Positions 24,345 through 31,097 of a DNA stretch of 64,000 bases are shown here, one piece after another. The notes under the pieces are model-generated. The model saw only the letters and a list, made by a program, of their open reading frames with translations, had not been told where the DNA came from and made no database searches. Each line of letters begins with the position of its first letter. The stretch's first letter is position 1. The stretch is from UBA1127 sp965116355 (lineage in GTDB: Bacteria; Chloroflexota; Dehalococcoidia; Lucifugimonadales; UBA1127): positions 310,001-374,000 of the forward strand of contig OZ220679.1 in NCBI GenBank assembly GCA_965116355.1, read 5' to 3'. The translations under genes and the position numbers were made by a program.

Positions 24345-27011
24345 TTACTCCGCCAACTGGGCGAGAAGTTCCTCCAGCCGGGCCCGGCGCTCCTCGGTTG
24401 CGCGGTGCCGGTCGCGCTCCCGCTCGACGACCTCCTCCGGCGCCTTCTCCAGGAACTGGGTGTCGGAGAGGCGGGCGGCGAGGCGGTCGAGGGCCTGATC
24501 AGCGTCGGCGAGCTCACCCGACAGCCGGGTGCGCTCGGCCTCGATGTCGACGAGGCCCTCAAGGGGGATGGCCATGACGGCGCCGCCAACGACGGCCGTC
24601 GCCGCGCCGCTCGAGGGGAGCTGGTCCCGGCCCGCGAGGAACCGCAGGGGCTCGACGCGGGCGAGGGCGCGGATCAGGGCCGCCTCGGCCTCCAGCGCGG
24701 ATGTCGTGCCGGAGTCCACGAGCACCTCCAGCGGCTGGGCCGGCGGGATGCGGAACTCGGCGCGGGCGTTGCGGACGAGCCGGATGGCCTCGCGGACGGA
24801 GGCGATGGCGTCCTCGGCGGCATCGTCGAGCGCGGCGGCGTCGGCCTCAGGGTAGGGCGCGACCATGATTGACTCGGGCATGTTGCGCTCGCGCGGCGCA
24901 CGGGTCACGATGTTCGTCCACGCCTCCTCGGTCACGAAGGGCATGAAGGGGTGGAGCAGACGGAGGGTCTTCTCCAGCACGTGCGCCAGCATGGGCACCG
25001 GTGATGGGCCGTCGGCGTTGCGAATACGGACCTTTGCGGCCTCGATGTACCAGTCGCAGAACTCGCTCCAGAGGAACTCGTAGATCGCCTGCTCCGCCTC
25101 GCCGAGCTGGTAGTCCTCGAGCTGGCGCGTGACGCGCGAGACGAGCCGGTTCAGGCTGCTCTTGATCCAGCGGTCCTCCAGGTGCTCGGTCGGCGGGTCG
25201 CTCCAACCGCTCAGGTCGTCCGATTCCTCCATGGCGCGGACGACGTAGCGGGTGGCGTTCCAGATCTTGTTGGCAAAGTTGCGGGCGGCCTCGAGCTTCG
25301 CGCTGCCGAGCCGGGCGTCGTTGCCGGTGGCGTTGCCCGCCGTGAGGGCGAAGCGGAGGGCGTCGCAGCCGTACTCGTCGATGGCCTCGAGGGGGTCGAG
25401 CACGTTGCCCCGGGTCTTGCTCATCTTGGCGCCCTCGACGTCGCGGATGAGCCCGCTCAGGTAGACCGTGTGGAAGGGGGCTTGCCCGGTGTTCTCAATA
25501 CCCAACATGATCATGCGGGCCACCCAGAAGAAGAGGATGTCATGGGCGGTCTCCATGACGCTGGTGGGGTAGAAGTAGCGCAGGTCATCGGTATCGTCCG
25601 GCCATCCGAGGGTGGAGTGGGGCCAGAGGCCGGAGGAGAACCAGGTGTCCAGCATGTCCTCGTCCTGGTAGAGGTCGCGGGCGCCGCAGTTCGGGCAGGC
25701 GTCGGGGTCGTCGTACTCGACGATCTCGTGCTCGCAGGCGATGCAGTACCAGACGGGGATGCGGTGGCCCCACCAGAGCTGGCGGCTGATGCACCAGTCG
25801 CGAAGGTTCTCCATCCAGTTCTCGTAGATGCGCACGAAGCGCTCCGGGACGATGCGCACCGTGCCGTCGCGCACGACGTCAAGGGCGGGCTTGGCCAGCG
25901 GGGCGATGCGCACGAACCACTGCTTGCTGACCATGGGCTCCACCACCTGGGTGCAGCGCTGGCAGTGGCCGATGGCGTGGCGATAGTTCTCGACCCGCTC
26001 CAGCAGCCCGTCCCGCTCGAGGTCCTCGACGATCTGGATGCGGGCCTGGAAGCGGTCGAGTCCCTCGTAGGGGCCGGCCTCGGCGTTCATGGCGCCGTTT
26101 GGGTGCATGACGGTGACGATGGGGAGGCCGTGGCGCTCGCCGAGATCGAAGTCCGTCGGGTCGTGGCCGGGCGTGACTTTGAGGGCGCCGGTGCCGAACT
26201 CGGCCTCGACGGCCTCGTCGCCGACGACCGGGATGCGGCGTCCGAGGACGGGCAGGATGACCTCCTTGCCTATGAAGGCGGCGTAGCGCGGGTCCTCCGG
26301 GTTGACGGCGACGCCCGTGTCGCCGAGGAGCGTCTCGGGCCGGGTCGTCGCGACGGTGAGCCGCCCGTTTCCGTTGGCGAGGGGGTAGTGGATGTAGTAG
26401 AGGGCCCCGCCGGTCTCGCGGTGCTCCACCTCCAGGTCGGACAGGGCGGTGGCGCAGCGGGGGCACCAGTTGATGATGCGCTCCCCGCGGTAGATGAGGC
26501 CCTTGCGGTAGAGGTTCACGAAGGTGTGGCGGACGGCGCGCCTGGGGCCGGGGTCCAGGGTGAAGACCTCACGGGTCCAGTCACAGCTGACGCCCAGCCG
26601 CCGGATCTGCTCATCAATGCGGTCCCGCGTCCAGCCAACCCAGTCCCAGACGCGCGCCACAAACTGCTCGCGGCCCAGGTCGTGGCGGCCGATCCCCTCC
26701 GCCGCAAGCTCGCGTTCCACGACGACCTGCGTCGCGATGCCGGCATGGTCGAGGCCGGGGAGAAGGAGCGTCGGCTCGCCCATCATGCGGCGCCAGCGGG
26801 TGAGGGCGTCCTCGACGGTGGCGCGCTGGGCGTGGCCGAGGTGGAGCTCGCCGGTGACGTTGGGCGGCGGCTGGATGACGACGAATGGGCGCTTCCCGGA
26901 GTCGACCTGTGGGGTGAAGTAACCGGCATCCAGCCACTTCTGGTAGAGGCGCTGCTCCACGGAGGCCGGGTCATACGCGCTGGGAAGCTGCTGCGGAGTC
27001 TGCAGGGCCAT
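24345..27011 (-). CDS. valS: valyl-tRNA synthetase
   Basis: 888-residue class I synthetase. The HIGH-type motif is PPPNVTGELHLGHA (near 50) and the KMSKS-type motif is KMSKTRGN (near 528). An editing domain lies between them, and two zinc-like CxxC pairs occur (CPRC near 195 and CIACEH... CPNC near 430). A C-terminal coiled coil (about 825-888, LSGELADADQALDRLAARL) supports tRNA binding. The start is put at ATG 27011, since MALQTPQQLPSAYDP aligns with family starts; a further ATG lies 33 bp upstream. A minus-strand TACAAT at 27073-27068 may be its -10. Confidence 0.96.
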   Translation of the reverse strand: MALQTPQQLPSAYDPASVEQRLYQKWLDAGYFTPQVDSGKRPFVVIQPPPNVTGELHLGHAQRATVEDALTRWRRMMGEPTLLLPGLDHAGIATQVVVERELAAEGIGRHDLGREQFVARVWDWVGWTRDRIDEQIRRLGVSCDWTREVFTLDPGPRRAVRHTFVNLYRKGLIYRGERIINWCPRCATALSDLEVEHRETGGALYYIHYPLANGNGRLTVATTRPETLLGDTGVAVNPEDPRYAAFIGKEVILPVLGRRIPVVGDEAVEAEFGTGALKVTPGHDPTDFDLGERHGLPIVTVMHPNGAMNAEAGPYEGLDRFQARIQIVEDLERDGLLERVENYRHAIGHCQRCTQVVEPMVSKQWFVRIAPLAKPALDVVRDGTVRIVPERFVRIYENWMENLRDWCISRQLWWGHRIPVWYCIACEHEIVEYDDPDACPNCGARDLYQDEDMLDTWFSSGLWPHSTLGWPDDTDDLRYFYPTSVMETAHDILFFWVARMIMLGIENTGQAPFHTVYLSGLIRDVEGAKMSKTRGNVLDPLEAIDEYGCDALRFALTAGNATGNDARLGSAKLEAARNFANKIWNATRYVVRAMEESDDLSGWSDPPTEHLEDRWIKSSLNRLVSRVTRQLEDYQLGEAEQAIYEFLWSEFCDWYIEAAKVRIRNADGPSPVPMLAHVLEKTLRLLHPFMPFVTEEAWTNIVTRAPRERNMPESIMVAPYPEADAAALDDAAEDAIASVREAIRLVRNARAEFRIPPAQPLEVLVDSGTTSALEAEAALIRALARVEPLRFLAGRDQLPSSGAATAVVGGAVMAIPLEGLVDIEAERTRLSGELADADQALDRLAARLSDTQFLEKAPEEVVERERDRHRATEERRARLEELLAQLAE

Positions 27012-27096
27012 GTCGCCGCCTGTCCTGTGGGATTGTGCCGGCAAGCCTCGGCTTGCGGCACCGTTCCATTGTAGCGCATGGCGGCGAGGGGGGGCG

Positions 27097-27558
27097 TTAC
27101 GCCTGGTCGGCGCTTGCCGCCCGCTGGCGGACGCTCTCTATGTAATCACCCGTCTCGCCACGACGCAGGAGTTCGTTGGCACGTTGGAAGTCCTTGCACT
27201 CAGGCGGCAGCTTTCTGTACTCATCAATGAAATTGGCGTTGCACTGGCGACACAAGAGCCCGCGAACGTGACCGGTGTCCTTATCGTGGTCTATCACCAG
27301 ACCGCCATGTCCCCTAGGGTCTTTCTCTTCTCCGCATAGGTAGCACTTGCCGCGTTGATCGTCGTACATGATTTTGTGGATTTCCAGGGTAATGTGGTAC
27401 CGCTGCAATGTGGATCTCCGTGCGACATCCAGTTCTTTCCTCCTGGCCAAGTAGCATTTCTTGCAATAAGCACGTCCAGGAGGAAATGCTGTCTTCTCCA
27501 GCCAACGCTGGCAGTTTTTGCACTGTTTGCGGGGTAGGACGGAGTCTTCAAGGGTCAT
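27097..27558 (-). CDS. endonuclease VII-like HNH/zinc nuclease
   Basis: 153 residues with the fold signature of recombination endonuclease VII (T4 gp49 family): CKNC...CKKC at the N-terminus (residues 13-35), then CYLCGEE (near 71), VIDHDKDTGHVRGLLC (near 87, split as VIDHD and GHVRGLLC) and CRQCN. The paired CxxC motifs bind zinc and the D-H-x-T-G-x-x-R-G-L-L-C block is the active site. The ATG overlaps the stop of the upstream gene (ATGA), so the pair is translationally coupled. G+C is visibly lower than in neighbours, suggesting transfer from a phage or mobile source. Confidence 0.82.
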   Translation of the reverse strand: MTLEDSVLPRKQCKNCQRWLEKTAFPPGRAYCKKCYLARRKELDVARRSTLQRYHITLEIHKIMYDDQRGKCYLCGEEKDPRGHGGLVIDHDKDTGHVRGLLCRQCNANFIDEYRKLPPECKDFQRANELLRRGETGDYIESVRQRAASADQA

Positions 27559-28619
27559 TGCTGCTTTCCCCTTGCCAAGTATTCATTCATGTATGGCCAG
27601 TTCTTTCGATCAGGCGGGAACTTCTCGTAACGACCCACTAGCCTGAAATTGCAGTTCAAGCACAGAATCCCGCGGACAATCTTCGTCCCTTCAACATGGT
27701 CAGTGTGAAAGCTTCTATCTGGCAGTTCAGTCTTACATATAGCGCATTCATGGTCTTGATCCGACAACATGGCCTCAATGTCATCATGATCTAATCCGTA
27801 TTTGCGCCGCCTTGCGGAGGCTAACCTCTTATCCTTTAGCCTTTCCTGTTCCTCAGAGGATAGGTTAGCCTCCCTTTCCTTTTCACGTTGGTGCTGAATG
27901 CGCTTCTTTTCCTTTCGCACTTCGCATGGCAGGTCTCTGATGTATTCCTGAGTGGCATCCGCCTCGCAACGCATGCAAGCTGAGTTTCTGCGATTGGTAG
28001 GCCGTAACCGGAAAGCAGTGTGAGGCTTACCTACCTTGCACTTTGTGCAGACCTTGGAGTAACCCTGCTCCTCTTTCAACCGCCAGTATTCTTCCTCGCA
28101 GCCTTCGCTACCCTTGCTGTCCTTGCTGCAATATCCCGACCTGCGGCCTTGGCCGCGAAGCGGCTTATTGCACACCGTGCAAAGCATGATTGGAGGCCGC
28201 TTACAATCATCGCAGTACTTGGCGTTGTGTCCCGCATTTTCCGGCAACTTGTTGGTGTGGCACTTCTCGCAGGTCCTCCCTACCGGGTTATAGCCAGTCT
28301 TCTCTCGATGCTTCTGCTTCTGGGCCTGCCGGTATCCCTGAAGCCTCTCGGTATTCTTTGCTTCCCACTGCTTACGTTTCTGCTTGTATTCAGGTGTCTG
28401 CTGGCGCTGCTTGACCAGTTGTAGGACTGTTTCTCGGTTTGTTTGGTATTTGATCCTACCGCGTTCTCTTGCTTGCGCCTTTTCCTTCTCGTAGGCGCAC
28501 CGTTTGCAGCGGAGAGCTTTAGGGCTGAGGAGGGAAATGTCCTCACCACAATCCACACAAAGGCGCGGGGGACCCGAGTGTTCTGTGGCGTTTATGACCT
28601 TGGGCTGCTGCACTGCCAT
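27555..28619 (-). CDS. multi-zinc-ribbon protein with C-terminal endonuclease VII domain
   Basis: 354 residues from ATG 28619, chosen for AAGGAGTG upstream. Zinc pairs are strung along the chain: CVDCGED...CKRC (residues ~20-45), CEKC...CDDC (~125-150), CTVC and CSKD (~155-175), CTKC...CMRC (~200-230). A charged helical segment (~240-290, rich in Lys/Glu/Arg) follows, and then an endonuclease VII-like end: CAICKTEL, HTDHVEGTKIVRGILC, CLNCN. Its last domain resembles the next gene, so the operon encodes two related nucleases, one with extra DNA/RNA-binding ribbons. Lower G+C than its surroundings suggests acquisition. The role (defence, homing or junction resolution) is unknown. Confidence 0.75.
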   Translation of the reverse strand: MAVQQPKVINATEHSGPPRLCVDCGEDISLLSPKALRCKRCAYEKEKAQARERGRIKYQTNRETVLQLVKQRQQTPEYKQKRKQWEAKNTERLQGYRQAQKQKHREKTGYNPVGRTCEKCHTNKLPENAGHNAKYCDDCKRPPIMLCTVCNKPLRGQGRRSGYCSKDSKGSEGCEEEYWRLKEEQGYSKVCTKCKVGKPHTAFRLRPTNRRNSACMRCEADATQEYIRDLPCEVRKEKKRIQHQREKEREANLSSEEQERLKDKRLASARRRKYGLDHDDIEAMLSDQDHECAICKTELPDRSFHTDHVEGTKIVRGILCLNCNFRLVGRYEKFPPDRKNWPYMNEYLARGKQQ

Positions 28620-29179
28620 CACTCCTTGAATCGCTCGGTCCCCGCCCGGCTCTGGATACCGGCTTTCGCCGGTATGACCTCGTCCGTGTACGGTTGGTCT
28701 TTCAGAGAGACGTTCTCCACCATCAAGCCAAGTTAGATGTCGGGACCATCTTTGCATACTCCGAAGAAATTGTCCATTGCGTATGACTCATTTCCCGTTA
28801 CACAAAGCTCAAACGAATCGGTGTATCAAGCAATCCATGCGCCCTTTGACAGGCTCAGGGCGGGGGGGGGGCGAAAAGTTTTTTTGAAACGATTCATATC
28901 TGGAAATGTCAATTTCAGATACGAATCGTTTTCCGTAACGATTTCATAGGCAGTTTCTTCGATTTTCGTCATCAGTGGTTAGTGAGCGAGATTCGCGCTG
29001 ATGCGCGGAGCGCGATTCATACGGGGAGGATAGGGAGAGGCAGGGCGCGCAGGCAAGGGGGGAATGGCAGGGGAAGGGACGCGGAGGTGGGTCGGCGGAA
29101 CAGGCGACTACAAGGGTCGCTTCTATGCCCCCAATGCCCCCACCAGGATACCGGCTTTCGCCGGTATGACGATGCGCCG
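28620..29179. other. repeat-rich, A+T-rich gap
   Basis: No gene is supported. Contents: family 2 hairpins at 28656-28675 and 29148-29167, a family 1 copy at 28842-28862, a run of ten G at 28862-28871, a T7 run at 28879-28885, and the long palindrome at 28887-28931. Confidence 0.55.
28887..28931. repeat. long A+T-rich palindrome
   Basis: Arms AAACGATTCATATCTGgAAAT (28887-28907) and its near-complement (28912-28931), with one mismatch, one bulged G and a 4-nt loop GTCA. The right arm is followed by TTTCC. It could be a terminator, a phage/transposon end or a protein site; its composition resembles the endonuclease operon rather than the core genome. Confidence 0.7.
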
Positions 29180-29635
29180 CTACTGGGGCGCGCGGTCTCC
29201 GAAGGCTACTACTATGCGGTCCTCGTGTTGGAGGACTATGTCGTGGTAGTTGTCATCGTAGCGCTGGCCGTTGAGGGAGACGTTCTCCACTGTGGCGTTG
29301 GGGCGCGTGGCGGGGTTGTCCGGCCACACGTCGAAGAAGTCCCCGACGGTGTAGCTCTTCTCGCCGACGACGTAGACGTAGGAGGAGTCGTCGAAGGTGT
29401 GGACGGGGCGGATGCAGGTGTTGCTGACGCCGACGCCTGCGGGGAGGAACTCGGGGGTGCCGTTCCAGACGGTGACGAGGGTGACGCGGATGCCGGAGTC
29501 GCGGTCGGTCGCGTCGACGCAGGCGGTGGTGGCGTCGTCAGCAAGGTCGGGGCCTCGCGTCGCGAGGACGACGACGGCGGCGGCAACGGCGATGACCACG
29601 GCGGCGATGGCGAGGCGCAGGTACCTGTTGGACAT
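29180..29635 (-). CDS. membrane-anchored uncharacterised protein
   Basis: 151 residues. One N-terminal hydrophobic helix (about 7-26, LAIAAVVIAVAAAVVVLA) acts as signal anchor. The remaining domain is predicted extracytoplasmic and contains two Cys (in TTACVDA and SNTCIRP, about 35 residues apart) that may form a disulfide. It resembles small beta-rich domains of the DUF4352/telokin type in having VENVSLNGQRYDDNYHD, but I do not assign it. Confidence 0.6.
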   Translation of the reverse strand: MSNRYLRLAIAAVVIAVAAAVVVLATRGPDLADDATTACVDATDRDSGIRVTLVTVWNGTPEFLPAGVGVSNTCIRPVHTFDDSSYVYVVGEKSYTVGDFFDVWPDNPATRPNATVENVSLNGQRYDDNYHDIVLQHEDRIVVAFGDRAPQ

Positions 29636-29730
29636 GATCTACATTTCCCTGTGTTTCAGGATTGGGCACTGTGTGGGCATCATCGGCCCGAGGATATTGT
29701 AAGGGATGCGCGGGCGAACCCCCATCCTAA

Positions 29731-29753
29731 CTTTCCCCCGAGACGGGGGAAGG
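29731..29753 (-). terminator. possible terminator of the secA operon
   Basis: Stem CTTTCCCCCG-AGA-CGGGGGAAGG just beyond the stop of the last operon gene; on the minus strand only AGTTAGG follows, so there is no real T tract. Confidence 0.35.
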
Positions 29754-29767
29754 AACCCAGGGTGTGG

Positions 29768-30535
29768 TCAACGTCGGTGGGCGGCGAGGTGGGCCGCGAG
29801 TTCCTCGGCGGCGACGGACGGCAGCGTGCCGATCCTGGCGTGGAGCCACTCGAGAGCCTTGCGGGTGTCGCTGGCGACGCGTGCCGGGTCCGAGCGGTAG
29901 ACGCGCAGCTTGAAGAGCCAGTAGGTGAAGGCCTTGAGCTCCGTGCCGGGGGCGTCGTCGGGGCTGGCCAGGGGCCACTCGGCGCGGAACTCCGCGAGGA
30001 GCTCGGCGCGTGACCGGCCGTAGATCTTGCCGAAGACGGCGTCCGTCAGGCCCCGACGCGAGCGGGTGCCAAGGCTGTAGCGCTCCTTGCGCACCTCCCG
30101 CTGCACGGCGATCTGCAGGGCCTGCTCCACAGTGACGCCGTACCAGTAGTTCAGGTAGGAGCGGTACTTGGTAACGCCGAGCAGGCGGCGCACGTCCTCC
30201 GCCTGCATTTCCAGCAGGAATCGGCCGGAGTGGAGGTCCGCGCGGCGCTCGTCCTCCGGGATGAGCTCGGCGACTTCCGAGCCGAGGCGGCGGGCGAGGA
30301 GGAGCCAGTCAAAGGCCTCTCCGAGGAGCAGGTAGCGGCGGTGAAGGCCGCCGAACGTCTCCTCGGGCAGCGTCCACTGCTCCATGGCCCGCAGCAACGC
30401 CTCGCGCCAGGGACGGCCGTCCTCGACGGACTGGCGCAGGTGGTGGGTGATCTGCGCGACGTTGACGTCCTGCGCCTCGCCGGCGGGCGCGCCGTCGACG
30501 GTCGCGGAACGGCCGCGGGTGCGCTGGGCGGTCAT
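29768..30535 (-). CDS. uncharacterised helical protein
   Basis: 255 residues, rich in Arg/Leu/Glu helices and without membrane segments. Recognisable local strings: ITHHLRQSVEDGRPWREALL, YLLLGEAFDWLLLARRL, GVTKYRSYLNYWYGVTVEQAL. No domain is recognised. It starts within the stop of the HhH gene (ATGA overlap), so it is translated with secA and the HhH protein. That linkage is the only functional hint. Confidence 0.6.
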   Translation of the reverse strand: MTAQRTRGRSATVDGAPAGEAQDVNVAQITHHLRQSVEDGRPWREALLRAMEQWTLPEETFGGLHRRYLLLGEAFDWLLLARRLGSEVAELIPEDERRADLHSGRFLLEMQAEDVRRLLGVTKYRSYLNYWYGVTVEQALQIAVQREVRKERYSLGTRSRRGLTDAVFGKIYGRSRAELLAEFRAEWPLASPDDAPGTELKAFTYWLFKLRVYRSDPARVASDTRKALEWLHARIGTLPSVAAEELAAHLAAHRR

Positions 30536-31095
30536 CGCCGCACTCCTGCGGGGGACCCTTCGACAGGCTCAGGGCGATCGGGGAGTGTTTCTCTCAGGGC
30601 GAACGGGGGGGCAGGGTTGGAGTGCGGCAGAGCGGCGAGCAGATCGCGGACGGCCTCGACGGAGCGGGGGCCCGCGTCGGGGAGCCATGCCCCCGCGCCG
30701 GCGTCGAGGGCGGCGAGGAGCTCGGCGGGCGACTGCGCGCCGGTTTCGTCGAGGAGGCGGCGGACGGACGCGCCGCCGATGCCGGGCACGTCGAGGAGGG
30801 ACAGCGCGAGGGGCGAGACATTCGCGGCCTCGCGGTCGAAGGTGCGCACGCGGCCGGTGTCGAGGAACTCGCGGACCTTGCCGTCAATCGCTTTGCCGAT
30901 GCCGGGGACCTTCTGGAGGTCCGCGCCCGCGGCGACCATCGCAGTGAGCTCGTCCGGGAGGTCGTGGATCGCCTGGGCGCCCTTGCGGTAGGCGCGGGCC
31001 TTGAAGCCGCCGCCCTCCTGCATCTCATACAGCCCGGCCAGCCGGTCGAAGAGCCGGGCGATGTGCTGGTTGGTATGGGCGGAGGGATCCGACAT
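30532..31095 (-). CDS. helix-hairpin-helix protein related to the N-terminal part of PolX
   Basis: 187 residues starting at ATG 31095, 2 bp after the secA stop. The N-terminal part (NQHIARLFDRLAGLYEMQEG, RAYRKGAQAIHDLP) resembles the 8-kDa lyase domain of X-family polymerases. Two HhH motifs follow: LQKVPGIGKAIDGKVREF (near 70) and LLDVPGIGGASVRRLLDE (near 110). There is no polymerase or PHP domain, so it is a stand-alone DNA-binding module. The final ~20 residues (RPEPVEG) are translated from a family 1 dispersed repeat, so the natural C-terminus was replaced. Confidence 0.75.
   Translation of the reverse strand: MSDPSAHTNQHIARLFDRLAGLYEMQEGGGFKARAYRKGAQAIHDLPDELTAMVAAGADLQKVPGIGKAIDGKVREFLDTGRVRTFDREAANVSPLALSLLDVPGIGGASVRRLLDETGAQSPAELLAALDAGAGAWLPDAGPRSVEAVRDLLAALPHSNPAPPFALRETLPDRPEPVEGSPAGVRR
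30556..30580 (+). repeat. family 1 dispersed repeat inside a coding end
   Basis: CCCTTCGACAGGCTCAGGGC within the 3' end of the HhH gene, with a second partial unit (TCAGGGCGAACG) at 30594-30606. Confidence 0.75.
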
Positions 31096-31097
31096 GA

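Noticed and set aside
27097..28619. Nuclease operon as part of a prophage
   Set aside because: No capsid, tail, terminase or integrase genes on either side; neighbours are valS and a membrane protein.
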